Source: Loxodes magnus
Taxonomy: Eukaryota; Ciliophora; Karyorelictea; Loxodida; Loxodidae
Length of the DNA stretch: 64,000 nucleotides
Assembly: GCA_946699065.1 (NCBI GenBank)
Contig: CAMPDV010000286.1
Coordinates: 124,001-188,000, forward strand
Direction: 5' to 3'
Position numbers and translations under genes: made by a program
Notes under the pieces: model-generated
Told to the model about the DNA's origin: nothing
Seen by the model: the letters and a program-made list of their open reading frames with translations, nothing else
The model's database searches: none
Shown: piece after piece, positions 38,894-50,040 of the stretch
Layout: every line of letters starts with the position of its first letter
How positions within the stretch are numbered: the stretch's first letter is position 1

Positions 38894-40752
38894 GAATTAT
38901 TCTCTTATTTTTTCTCAATGCATTCATTATTTGATAATGTAAAATTTATCTAGCACTAAGAACATTCTATCGACTATGAAAGATTTCATGAACAAAACTA
39001 GCAGTGAGGAATTATTTCGCAAGATTAACAAGTTTTATTGATATTTATCTAGTCTTACTAGCATTTTTTAACACAAAAAATTTCTTGAAAAAGAAAATAG
39101 GGATCGTAGCACTCTAAACATGCTCCTCTTTCGACATCGCAAAATTTACAGTTTTCGATTTTTTGTGAACACTTTTGACAAATGGAGTTTTGAATATAGT
39201 AAGTTTGATTAGGACAACTTTCAATGCACATATTATCAAACAAAACATAAGGGTCCTAACATTTAAGACATTCAGTACCATTTATATTGCACATTTCACA
39301 ATTACTTATACTCTAATTACATAGTTAGCAACTTTAACTCTCTTCATAATAAAGATTGCTTGAACAATTCTAAACACATTTATTGTCAAATAGAAGCCAA
39401 GGTTCCAAGCATTTTGTGCAATTATCTCCGTTTGAATTGCATTCTGAGCAATTTTCTAACTTATTTTCGCATTTTAGGCAAGTAGAATTTTCAATAAAAA
39501 ACGTTTCGTTAGGACAGTTACACTAGTTTTTGAATAAGATAAAAGATTCTTTGCATTGAAAACACTATGATCCATTTAAATTGCATCTTAAGCAATTCTC
39601 TATTGAGAAATTACAGTTTAAGCAAATAAAATTATTAACATAAAAGTTATCGTTAGGGCAACTTTAAACGCATTAATTCTAGAATAAGAATCATGGATAT
39701 TAACACTTTTTACACAAAATCCCAGTTATATCACACGTTTCACAATTCTAGATTCTAGATTCGCATTTAAAGCAAGTTTAGTTATCTTAAAAATATGTTG
39801 CGTTTGTGCATTTCTCTACACACTAACTATTGTATAATAATCAAGGATTTTAACACTTAGAGCATATAGTTCCTTGCTAATTACACTCTTCGCAATTTAA
39901 AATGGTTTTATTACAAAACTCGCATTATTTATTATTGTCTTAGTCTTATTATGTTATAGGACATGTACTATTACATACTTATTCTACTGATAACTTTAAA
40001 TTGCATATGCATGAATCTGCTGAAAAATCTCCTGATGAATAGCATTAGATACAATTATTAGAATTAGGTCCAAAGCATTTGGAGCATTAAGAGTTACAAG
40101 TAATAGAACTTGATTATAGAAAGCCCTAATCAAACTACTCTAAAATATACTGAAAGTCGATAATACGTAAATATTAATTCTTATAATATCTTAATGAATA
40201 AGTAGTCCCAGTAAAACTCCAAGATCAAACATTGCTTCCTTAATTTATTATAGTACTTGAAGTAAAAGGCAATAGTTACCCAAAGAGATCTGATAGAGTC
40301 TAAAACTAGTTATTTATCTTTGAATGAGTTGCAACAGCAAAAAAGCTTCCTTGAGTATTAATTGCGAATCCAAAGATTACTCAAATATCACTAACAATGG
40401 AGATGGTTAATTATTTTACAGTTCAAATTTAAATGTTTTAAATTATTTAGAAAGTAGTTTGCTAATTTGTTTAGTCTTATATCAAACCGAGTTCTAGATA
40501 ATTATAACTACCATCATGAAATTGAAGGAAAATACCATAATTCATTACTTGTTTACTGGAGTTAAATTTTAACCAGGCTGTAACGCTAAATTAAAGTCCC
40601 TGCGGATTTTAGCCATATTAAGAAAAAGTTTTAGAAGGCAATGAGTTAGTATCTCTTCAAGTTGGGACATTTGGATTAATAATATCAAAAAATGCTAGCT
40701 AAGGCGAAACTTAAGAGATAAGGAAATAAAAGATAATTAAAGAGATTGACAT
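37339..40752 (-). CDS. Copy D: LamG-like / Cys-rich repeat / multi-pass membrane protein, complete
   Basis: ATG at 40752-40750 and TGA at 37341-37339 are in phase, giving 1137 codons. The C-terminal third is almost the same as copy C. The LamG-like region resembles A and B more in places, and the Cys-rich array is shorter than in C because one module is missing near 39520. The internal fragment reading MFDNMCIESCPNQTYYIQNS is shared with C and E. Head-to-tail arrangement with C (period about 11.4 kb) shows a tandem duplication of the whole unit. Role as for copy C. Confidence 0.78.
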
Positions 40753-42230
40753 TTTATTTATAAATAGTTATGGTTATATCAATAATAAACATAGATGTAA
40801 GCTATTTAATAAATTAAACTAACTTAAATTTACATAATCAATTTATCAAATATGGGCAGATAATAAATCTCAAATGACTTTAATTTTAGCTCTAATCTAA
40901 AATAGCAATTTTTCTCAAGATACTACAACAACTCTTAATATGAAAAATAATACTTGAAGTAACCAAGATAATTGGATAGAAGTATAGGGCTGTATTTAAT
41001 CAGTTCTTTAATTTATTTGTTATACTTTAAATTTAACTATTTATATCCTTTTATTTCAAATTTAAAGTGAGTTAGAAGTTTAATACTTTGAAAGCTTTTA
41101 AAAAATAAAATAGGGATGATGTGTTTACAATTCATTAAGTTTAGATAAATTTTAAATTAATGATAATTCAGAGAAATAAGTTTAAGTTATGTTAAATAAT
41201 GAGAAAAGAAGCCACTTATAAAATTTGTTGTAGGCAAGATCTTTTAATAATAATTTGTTTGTTTTATCAACTTTAATTATTAAAAAGGTTTCTATAATTG
41301 TTTCATTTAACTTTTATATTTTAGTAATGACTGATTATTTATATTTATTTCCCTTCTATTAGTTTATCTTTTATTAAATTGAAATTAAATAAAAGTTAAA
41401 TTAAATTAAAGTAGCTTTAAATAAGTATTATAGCTCTTCCTATAATATTCTTTTATAATAATGTAGAGATAAACATTAAATAGATGTATTTTTAAAGGTT
41501 TATGAGATTTTAGTAATTTAGTACAATTTTTAAAAAGACAGTTGAATAAAAAAATAATATAGGTATAACCAAAAATTTCTAATTATTATTAAGTATATTT
41601 AGATTATTCTTTTAATTTAGATAAATAAATAGCTACTTTTATTAATGTAGAGAAAATGTTTTATTCCATAGAAATAAGATTATTATAACAATAACTTAAA
41701 AGAAATGGGATCATAATTGCATTCGAATCATTTTACTAAAATTTAGATTTATCATTTCTTATATGGAAACATATTAAAAAGCTTTAATATAACGATTGAG
41801 TTTCACAGAAAGTTCACATGGATCAGTATTAGATCTATTGTATTACGATATTGTAATTCATTATTTAGAAAATAAAATGGTTAGATAGGATTTAAATGTT
41901 TGAATTTAGATAAAAACTTCGCTTGCATAATATGAGATGGAAATTTAATTTTAATATCAAAATAAAGAAAAAATACACAATAATTATAAATAAAACTAAA
42001 CAAATTTTCGACAAACAAAATATATTTCTATGTTTGAAGCTAATTAATTTTTAAAGAAATATAAAAATAACGAGCTATAACTTAATTTTAAGATTGGAAC
42101 TTCACCACTATATAAAAATAATAAGTCACGTATTTATGAGTACTTTTGCATTAAAAAAGGAAAACTAAATTTCTTTTAAACAGATGACCTAAAAATATCT
42201 AGTGGCAAAGAAAAAAAAATTGTATTATCT
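40753..42230. other. AT-rich spacer between copy D and the LINE
   Basis: Bases 40753-41280 are the conserved upstream flank of the gene family. Bases 41285-42225 are an inverted paralogue of 9560-10480. Sequence homology ends where the LINE begins, near TATTATCT at 42224-42231. In the 9.5-kb region the SINE begins at the same paralogous position. Confidence 0.6.
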
Positions 42231-42468
42231 GAAATATTAAAAAATGGTTAGCTTCAAGAAGGGTTTTTATACCACCTCCTCAGAGTAGGAGAGAAAACCT
42301 GAAGCACTTTCATTTACCACGTCTTAGCTTCAATTATTCCAACCTTCTTTATTATGCATGGAAATCAGACTAATAATGCAAGACCTCAGACTACGCAGGA
42401 CCAAACTAACTGACCGAACGAACACGAAATAATAGAACGAATAATAGAAAAAAAATAGCAATATATCC

Positions 42469-43347
42469 ATGATTGGTCGGACTTTACTAAAAGGAGGAGC
42501 ACAAAATAAGAAAGGAATGTGGCAAAAAAAGAAAACAACCTAAGTAATAATTTAACAAAATAATGAACAACTCATTTCAGCCAACGTCCCTGAAGAGTAA
42601 ATGTAAAGGGTCTACTAAAATGCCTATGATGATTTATCAGAAATGGTGGCCGCAATTTACTTTAACCATTACTTGGAAAACACTGATTTAGTAGAGAAAA
42701 AGGCCAAAGACTAAGAAGTTATACAAGTGTTTAGAAATCAAATATGGAAGGATTACGGACAAGCAGTGGCGAAGTTCATAGTGAAATAAAACGGAATTGT
42801 ATACGTGGTATTTAACAATGAAGAAAGATACTAACATTTCACTTAATTCAGGGAATGAACGTTCAAAGGAGTTAGAATTCCTATCTAAGCTAGAAACTAA
42901 TTGGAATATTTTGACATTCATAACTACCAAATTTACTTCACAATCAACGAATACTCAAATATGAAGGAAGTAATGGAAATAACAAGATAATATGGAAAAT
43001 CAAGAGGAGAGATATAGCATACATATCCAAACACAACAATGCTAACAGGGAGCAATGTAGTCTACCTAGATTTAAAGGATGTAGACGAAGCAAAGAGGAT
43101 ACCAGAAGTAATAGATTTGAATGAAAAAAAAATGAGAAAATAACACCCAGTAAATTTTATCTGCTGCCTATGTAAAGTGAAAGGGCACACAGACCAGCAA
43201 TGCAAAATGATAGAAGTAGCAAAAAGGAAAAAGTTACATACAAGAGAATTAGAGATGCTTGAAGGAGAAGTTATTTTAACAATAAACAAACCAGATTTTG
43301 AAGCAAATCAAGCAATAAGAGGATAATTGGAGAAGAAGAATAAATGA
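42469..43347 (+). CDS. LINE ORF1 protein (CCHC zinc knuckle)
   Basis: The frame is open from an ATG at 42469 (alternative ATG at 42517, MWQKKKTT...). It encodes about 292 residues with one internal Trp by TGA at 42856 (FREWTFKG). The centre (EMVAAIYFNHYLEN; KFIVKQNGIVYVVFN) looks like a folded RNA-binding region, and a perfect C-x2-C-x4-H-x4-C knuckle lies at 43162-43203. A Lys-rich stretch follows. The last codon before ORF2 is TGA at 43345-43347, overlapping the ORF2 ATG by three bases (ATGA). Such gag-like ORF1 proteins bind the element RNA as a particle. The stop assignment is inferred, because TGA can also be Trp. Confidence 0.7.
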
Positions 43348-46300
43348 TTATAGAGGAATCAAGGGAAGAAGAGAAGGAAATAAAATGAGGAGAATAGAAA
43401 AATAATTAAAACAACTAAACAATTAAATAATAAAAAGTTTTTTATGCTTAAAGAATAAATAAAAATTATTTTTCATCAAAATGGAATTGGACATATGTAA
43501 GACAGAGGGATAGAGAAATGTTAAAATAATTAAATAAAATAGAAAACAATCAACTAAATAATAAGATATACCATAAAGCAAATTAGAGAAAAGGATAGGA
43601 TAGGTGATGGTAAAAACGCTAAACCCTAACAAAAGAAATAGGAAATAAACAAAATAGTATAATGGAGTATGTCAGGAAAAACGTAAATAAAGGATAAAAG
43701 CAAAAAGAAATTGAACAAACTCAAGAAGAAAAAGAATAAGATGCAAGATAAAAGTGAGAAGAAAGAAGTAAATTGAAGCAAACTTCAATGAGAATGTACT
43801 ATGCTAAGAAACCGAAAAACAAAAATGAATAATTATCCGACTTCAACTAATAGGAAAAGGAAAAAGAAGAAGATTAGAATAGATAAGAAGAAGGAAAAGG
43901 TAGATAATAAGATGAAAAAGATAAAAGAGGGAAAAGAACTAATAAAGAAAATAATATGGAAGCATAGAATGATAGATAAGAAGAAGAAAAGGTGGAGAAG
44001 GAAGATGAATAAAAAGAAGAATAAGGTGAAGAGGAAGTAGAGGGAATGAGTGTAAAAAAAGATTAAGAATAAGTCATAAAAATAGGGACAGCAAATGTTA
44101 GGGGAGTAAGAAGAGCAAAAGAGGTACTAGCCAAATTCATGGCTCAAAAAAGTATCCACATAATGGCAATATAAGAAATTTAGATTGAAGACTAAAAAGA
44201 TATGTGTAAAATAGCAGGATATAAAAACTTAATAAATGTGGGATCAAAAAAAGGAAAAGGAGTAGCATTCTATATTAGAAACGACATATGTAAGGAGATC
44301 AGAGAGATATAGAATGAAGTAAACCAAATGACGCTCTTTGGAGGAGCGAGAGTAATGGCAATAGAAATAATGAAATAATTAGCAGTAATAAATGTCTACG
44401 CTCCTGTTGCAAATAACAACGAACAGTATGAGCCTTTCTATAATTTAGTGAATGAATTTAAACTATAAGCAATAGAAAAAGGACTTAATATAATGATAAT
44501 AGGAGACTGAAATGCGCACATAGAAAAATGACTGCCAAAGAAAACAAACTCAGCAGGAAAGAGAATGACACAGTTTATGGAACAGAATAATTTAATATGC
44601 CTAGACCCAACTGAAATAGGTACCTTTATTCACTAAAACAATGAGTATAAAATAGATTACTTTTTAATCGAAGAGAGTATGAGAGAAAAGGTGTTAAAGA
44701 GTGATTTTTATTACTCATACGTAATAGGTGACCATAGGCCTGATATTATATAGGTAAAGATGGGTAAAGAAGTAAGAAAGCCATAAAAGATAGCAAAAAT
44801 AAACTACCTACTATTAAAGAAAAAAGAGATATAAGAAAAATTTGAAAGATTTATACAAGAAAATCTCTAAGAAGAAGAAATTGATAACCTAAACGGCACA
44901 TAGACTTATAAATAATGAAAGAAAAAGATATAAGAAAGAGTTTAAATAGTATGTGGAAAATTTAAAACATAAAACTCTAAGATATATAAATATTCAGAAA
45001 CAACAAAATAGTGTAATAAAATCTTTAGAAAATGCAGCAAACAATTAAAATAAAGGGTAAAGAACAGAGAACAAATAAATGAAAATCAATAAATTGAGAA
45101 TCAAAGAGAATACCAAAGAGTAAGATAAGAATACATTTAATCAAGTAAAAAAGATAAAAGAAACTAACTAAACCTATTTATGGACAATGTAAATAAAAGA
45201 AGTTTAACAGATGTGTGGAAGAAACTAAAAAACTTACTTAATAGAAAAAATAATTAATGAGTACCCTTATTAAAAGAAGATGTTAATACTTTCAGGGATG
45301 AATGATAGAAACTGTATGAAGATGGCGATAATACGTTACCAACTAAATTCTTAAACAAGAGATAAATAGTGGTAAACGAATATGAAATTTGAGAAATCAT
45401 CAACTAATTGGCGAAATGAAAAGCAGCAGGACCTGATGAAATACAAGTAGGTACAATATTAGCAGGCGGGAAAAAACTAACAGAAGTAACATGTAAAATG
45501 ATAGTTAAGATGATTTAAGAGGGAGTAATACCTTAAGAGATGAAATAATAATACACAATATTAATATACAGAAAAGGAGGACAGATGAACCCAATGAATT
45601 ATAGACCAATCTCTTTACTGAATCATGCTTTAAAAATAGTAGATGCATGAATTTTCTAGCAACTATAAGGATATCTGCATAATGATGAAAGCGAATATTA
45701 ATATGGCTTTAAAAAAGGAAAATCATGCTCACTATAAATTTTCAACCTAAGAACAATATAGGAATGATCAATACGGAACAAAAAAGATGTTTTCGTAATA
45801 TTTGTTGATATTAAGAAAGCGTACGACTCGGTGCAAAGAAAAGATATATCATAAATCCTAAACGATCCAAAAGTACCGGAATAGATAATTAAACTCCTAG
45901 CAAACTTCTACTGTGAAGAAGAAATTAAACTTAAAATCAATGAATAAATAGCAAAATCATTCGCGACAAATAAAGGACTAAAACAGGGAAGCATAACGTT
46001 GCCAAGACTATTTAACTTAATAATAGCAAGACTTCTCCATAGCTTGGAAGATTAAAAGCTAGGAATTACGATAGACTTTAAAAACTAAGAGGGATGAACA
46101 CAAGAAATATATGCAGGATGTTTTGCATATGCAGATGACCTAGCCTTAATAAGTGAATGAGAATAATTAGAGGAAGTAATCAAAAATTTAACCTCATGGG
46201 CAGAAAAATACAAACTGGAAATTGCAGATAAAACAAAATGAATGATATGAAAAGCAGCAGAAAATAGAAACTGAGAAAATATAGGCAATACTATTGAGGT

Positions 46301-47676
46301 GGGAAATTTAAGAATCGAAAGAGTAACGTTCTTTTAGTACCTAGAGCATATAATAGAAGAGACCATCAGCTTTGAAAAGCACATGGAGAACAGACTAGAA
46401 GCAGCATAAAAGATGTAAACATGAATACTGGGTAAAATAACAATGAATAAGGGATTAACACCATATAATGCAGGAAAAATGATAAAAACGTTCGTAAGCT
46501 CAGTATTCAGCTATGGGACAGAAGTTATCCCATATTGTCAATAATTTGTAGTTAAATAAGTGATGGAACAATTAGAAATAATATAGAGAAGATCTTTACG
46601 AGCAATCATAGATGCCCCTTTCTAAGTGTAAAATGAGATGCTAGAATACGAGTTACAGTTTATGAAATTTAAACATTACCTATGGCAGAAAACGCTGAGA
46701 TTAAGAGGCAGACTAATAGGTAACTAAGGAAAAACAGTAGATGGATTAATGTTCGACCTAAGTAAAGAAGAGAACTTTATTTTTGAACAATACTGCACGA
46801 CAATAAAATTAGAATTAAAAATTGAAGACAAAAATATATTTATAGATGATGGTAATAATAATCAAAAAGGGAAGAAAAACATTAATCGTGCAATTTGAGA
46901 ACATAGAGTATACATAGAAGATAGAGAAAGAATGGAGTAAATGATAACAACTCTACAGTATAGAAAAACATGATTTGATGAATATGTAGTAGGACCACCC
47001 AACTACCTGAGATACAATAAAAATAGAAAAGAAGAAATATGCTACATATTTAGAATAAGAACGAGATGTAATGGGAGCCAGGATTGTTTAAAAGAAAGAC
47101 ACCTAGTTGCGACAAGCAAATGCCCTTTCTGTAATGATGCAAGAGAAAACGAAAGGCATATCATAGAAAAATGCTCAGAATACAAAGAAAGCAGATAAAT
47201 ATGTATTAGAAAGTTAAGAACAATAGGAGTAGAAAGACAAGGAATGGAACTATTTGATATAATATGAGGTACGGCAAAATTTGAAAAATTCATTAGAACC
47301 TAAGAAGAGTAAAAAAGAGCTAAAACTGACTTGATAATAAAAGATTATATCAAAAACATATTAGAAAAAAGAAAAAAAGGTTACTTAGAAAAGAAAATTG
47401 AATGAAAAAAAGAAATAGGAAAATATTATAGAGCAGGAAAAGGATAATTTTATGAGTTTATAAAAGCTTGATTAAGAAGAAAATAATTAGAAACGAAAAT
47501 TAGCAAAGTATGTAAAAAAAATAATGGAAACTTGTAACAAAGAATCAATAAAAGGAAGATAGATAGAAGACAGAAGAACAAGAGATATTGAAGAAGAAAA
47601 TGATGAAGATATGGAACTAATAAGAGAAGAATTTTTATTACCTGAAGGCTTACTCGGAGAAATAGACATGTATTGA
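43344..47676 (+). CDS. LINE ORF2 protein: endonuclease, reverse transcriptase, C-terminal Cys/His motif
   Basis: Starts at ATG 43344 inside ATGA. The first 230 residues are acidic and coiled-coil-like (Glu/Lys/Gln). An APE-type endonuclease begins near 44085 (IGTANVRG; AIQEIQIED; GDWNAH with Trp by TGA at 44508). The reverse transcriptase carries MNYRPISLL near 45594, VDIKKAYDSV near 45800, GLKQGSI near 45975 and the catalytic YADD at 46128-46139. KTKWMIWK has TGA at 46239 and 46248. Further on is C-x2-C-x8-H-x4-C from 47121. The last part (RDIEEENDEDMELIREEF... to TGA at 47674-47676) lies in the +1 frame after AAAAAAAA near 47512. Either one A was gained or the ribosome slips. Roughly 1440 residues, normal for the class. 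No RNase H domain was seen. Confidence 0.82.
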
Positions 47677-47689
47677 AACATTTATTAAA

Positions 47690-47745
47690 GAGCTGCGCAC
47701 CAACGAGGTGCTACGCGCTCTATAATCAAATTTATTTATTTATAT
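47690..47745 (+). other. LINE 3' stem-loop and TTTA-repeat tail
   Basis: GAGC-T-GCG-CACC pairs with GGTG-CTA-CGC-GCTC around AACGA (47690-47720). TATAATC and then ATTTATTTATTTAT follow. The same structure ends both SINE-like elements, so it is the presumed template site for target-primed reverse transcription. Confidence 0.8.
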
Positions 47746-48010
47746 ATTTTTTTATTCATCTAGAGCATATTTCTATTATAAGAAAAAGACAGACAAAGCG
47801 ATATAACTTAAATAAAGCAACTAAAGAAGTAAATAACAAATTATCTTAATCAGACTGCTTTACCATCTCAGATATATTCTAAATTTCAATTATTTTCTAA
47901 CTATGTGGAGTAACAGTTACTCATACATATAAAAATTGTATAAATTCCCACTATACCTTAAAAAAAATTTCCTTTTAGGATAAGGTTTAAAATTAAGTAG
48001 AATAAAATCT
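47746..48010. repeat. Left arm of a 265-bp inverted repeat
   Basis: This is an inverted copy of 49325-49595, with nearly every base matching over the region containing ACAGTTACTCATACAT. It carries, in minus orientation, part of the membrane/tail coding region of the family. The arms enclose about 1.3 kb of fragment F. It directly abuts the LINE tail. Confidence 0.75.
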
Positions 48011-48480
48011 ATAATACCTGTATTTTTTTTTCTTGTAGCAGAAAGGATTTTATAAAATCTACTGTTCAGCAACCAAAGAATCATGTTTGGAATTTATTAG
48101 AATTTTTCAAGGTTATTACTTTTTTCGATTTATTATATCTTGATTTCCATTTTTCCAATTATACTTTAAATTATACTATGAGGGGTTTTGTAATTTTTCT
48201 GTTTTTATCCAAGAGTCTTCATTCTGGAGATGGATTACTTTGATTGCCAAAGAACTAATTCGGTTACTTTTAATTTTTCACTTTTTATCTCTTTGAAGAC
48301 ATTATTTTTACGGTAAATTAAATTCTAATAATATTTATAATTTTTAGAGGAGATTCTAAATTTAAAAGCTGAAAAAGTAAGAGTAAGAAAAGACGAAAAA
48401 CACTGAAAGACTATTGGTATAAGTAAGAAATAAAACATCTTCTTCCTGATTTTAAAGCGAAAATACTAGATATTTATTAT

Positions 48481-48905
48481 ATATTAATTATTAATGCAGA
48501 TTCCCAAATTTGAGCTTGCTTAACTTAGGAACCTTCACTGAAACTTAGGCCATTAATAAAGGGATGAAAAAAGGATAGTTTAATCAGATGTTTGGGAAAT
48601 TAAGTACCCATTATTACTATATCTTCCACTGCTTTGGCTGATTCATGGGACCTGGAACGGAATGACTTTTGGTGGTCGAAATGACTTAAGCTCTTACTTT
48701 TTTAACTTAGAAGGACTTAAATCAGCTGTTGTATTTACTACAAGATTTGGAATTCCTCTATTATCCACTCATTCCAGCCTTCGGATAGAATTACAAGACA
48801 TAAGAATAAGAATAAGAAGGGAATCAAATTTTTGATTTTATTAATTTAGAAGATAAAAATTAATAACTTATATCTAATAATGGTGAACCAATTTAATTTA
48901 TTTAT
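48481..48905 (+). mobile_element. SINE-like insertion inside copy F
   Basis: Same element and position as 7131-7560. Sense core AAATTAAGTACCCATTATTA lies near 48598, CTTCCACTGCTTTGGCT near 48625, and the tail is AATTTAATTTATTTATA at the right end. B and E lack it and show the empty site. Only one core unit is present, against two in the 9-kb and 63-kb elements, and no GC-rich 3' stem-loop was found, so it is a related but distinct family or an older variant. Confidence 0.6.
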
Positions 48906-49004
48906 ATTCTTTTCTTGGTATGGCGTTTTATCTTAACATGCATCTTCAGGGTTTTATTTGAATATCCTGAGGTATAAATAGCTACAATAAATTTACTATG
49001 AGTA

Positions 49005-49304
49005 TAATTAAAAAGATGATGGGAGCTGAGATTGACCTTCTGAATCATACTTTCTGGTTTTATGGCTAGGAACAAGTTCCTTTCCTGTCGCTGAGAAAGT
49101 CCCTGGTCAAAGTACCTTTCAAGGGAACGCATTCCTCTTGACTATCCACTCCTGGTAGGGGCTTGAAGCCTGGCTGCCCATAGCGATGGAGCTCCCTGGC
49201 AGCTGCTTTTCGAAAGCAACAGGATATCCCCGTTATCCCATGAAGGGAGTGTTGGGGTCGTTAAACTGCAAGAAGTTGCAGTCCAAAACTCTTTAAGTTG
49301 AAAT
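49005..49304. mobile_element. 300-bp GC-rich insert with 17-bp target duplication; retroposed structured RNA?
   Basis: Exactly 300 bp of roughly balanced base composition are flanked by TAAATTTACTATGAGTA at 48988-49004 and 49305-49321. In B, E and G the sequence is continuous at this point. The insert can form several hairpins: CTGCAA...TTGCAG near 49266, GGATA...TATCC-like near 49222, TTGCTTTCGAAAAGCAG on the minus strand near 49210, and CTCCCT with AGGGAG. A 17-bp duplication is typical of LINE-driven integration. The parent RNA is not identified. GAGAAAGTCCCTGG near 49092 resembles the CR-I element of eukaryotic RNase MRP/P RNA, which is only a lead. The minus-strand open frame 48902-49132 spans gene, duplication and insert and is not a gene. 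Confidence 0.65.
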
Positions 49305-49324
49305 TAAATTTACTATGAGTAATA

Positions 49325-49595
49325 TAGATTTTATTTCTACTTATTTATAAACCTTATCCTAAAAGGAAATTTTTTTTAAGGTATAGTGGGAATGTATACA
49401 ATTTTTATATGTATGAGTAACTGTTACTCCACATAGTTAGAAAATAATTGAAACTTAGAATATATCTGAGATGGTAAAGCAGTCTGATTAAGATAATTTG
49501 TTATTTACTTCTTTAGTTGCTTTATTTAAGTTATATCGCTTTGTCTGTCTTTTTCTTATAATAGAAATATGCTCTAGATGAATAAAAAAATATAT
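49325..49595. repeat. Right arm of the 265-bp inverted repeat
   Basis: Plus-orientation arm matching 47746-48010 in reverse complement. It is a normal part of the F gene fragment, so the left arm is the extra, inverted copy. Confidence 0.75.
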
Positions 49596-50040
49596 AAATA
49601 AAAATGATTGGATGGATTAAAATAAAGGTGAATTAGATACAACTCTAGCAATAGCATACATAACTTAATATTTCATTAATTTTTTATGAAACTATAATAG
49701 ACTTTTATTTTAGCAAGTTAAATTTAGATAAAAAATTTATAAGGAGTGAATATACATTTTTAAAAAAGAAAAACCATGGTAGTAACAAGCTAGGAAAAGA
49801 TAGTATGCCAATGATTTTTAAACAGAAGAAAGAAACTAAAGACAAACTAAAGATGGGAATGAAAGAGAAATGTAAGAAATAAAAGTAAAAGATAGAACAG
49901 AAAAGGTAAAGCTGATAAAGAGGAAATAAAAGTCGTTAATAAAAGAAAAATTGATAAGAGAAAAAACCTAAAAATATCTAATTCAGTAGAAGTTCTTAGC
50001 AAAATAGACATTTTACTGTTTATAGTTCATATTAAAATAA

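Larger units (their letters stand above)
42231..47745 (+). mobile_element. APE-type non-LTR retrotransposon (LINE), nearly complete
   Basis: An element of about 5.5 kb, distinctly less AT-rich than its surroundings. It has a 5' untranslated stretch of about 240 bp (several short inverted repeats near 42285), ORF1 with a zinc knuckle, and ORF2 with endonuclease and reverse transcriptase. A short 3' UTR follows, with a GC-rich stem-loop and an ATTT-repeat tail instead of poly(A). Both ORFs use TAA/TAG for Gln and TGA for Trp, so the element is adapted to the host code. Ciliate LINEs are known from Tetrahymena (REP elements); the clade here cannot be set by eye. The only visible defect is one possible frame change in an A8 run near 47512. 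Confidence 0.85.
48060..50040 (+). pseudogene. Copy F: degenerate membrane/tail part of a B/E-type gene with two insertions
   Basis: Plus-strand homology to the C-terminal half of B and E starts near 48090 (CLEFIRIFQGYYFF...; SSFWRWITLIAKELIRLLLIF). It runs through the NFQRR position near 48345 and the FLGMAFYLNMHL block near 48910, then EGMYTIFICMSNCYST near 49390, and the Lys-rich tail to about 50040. A one-base deletion near 48355 and another near 48410 relative to B break the frame. A SINE-like element (48481-48905) and a GC-rich 300-bp insert (49005-49304) interrupt it. No N-terminal half is present. It is clearly a dead fragment, most similar to G. Confidence 0.7.

Noticed and set aside
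42688-43632. Minus-strand open frames across the LINE 5' half
   Set aside because: Shadows of ORF1 and ORF2, which have recognisable domains on the plus strand.
43801-44040. Lys/Arg-rich plus-strand frame as a separate basic protein
   Set aside because: It lies in the ORF1 frame beyond the ORF1 end. The ORF2 frame over the same bases is an acidic linker continuous with the endonuclease.
46085-47681. Minus-strand open frames opposite the reverse transcriptase
   Set aside because: Antisense shadows of ORF2.
48902-49132. 76-codon minus-strand frame (MRSLERYF...)
   Set aside because: It spans the 300-bp insert, its target duplication and the antisense of pseudogene F, so it cannot be an ancestral gene.
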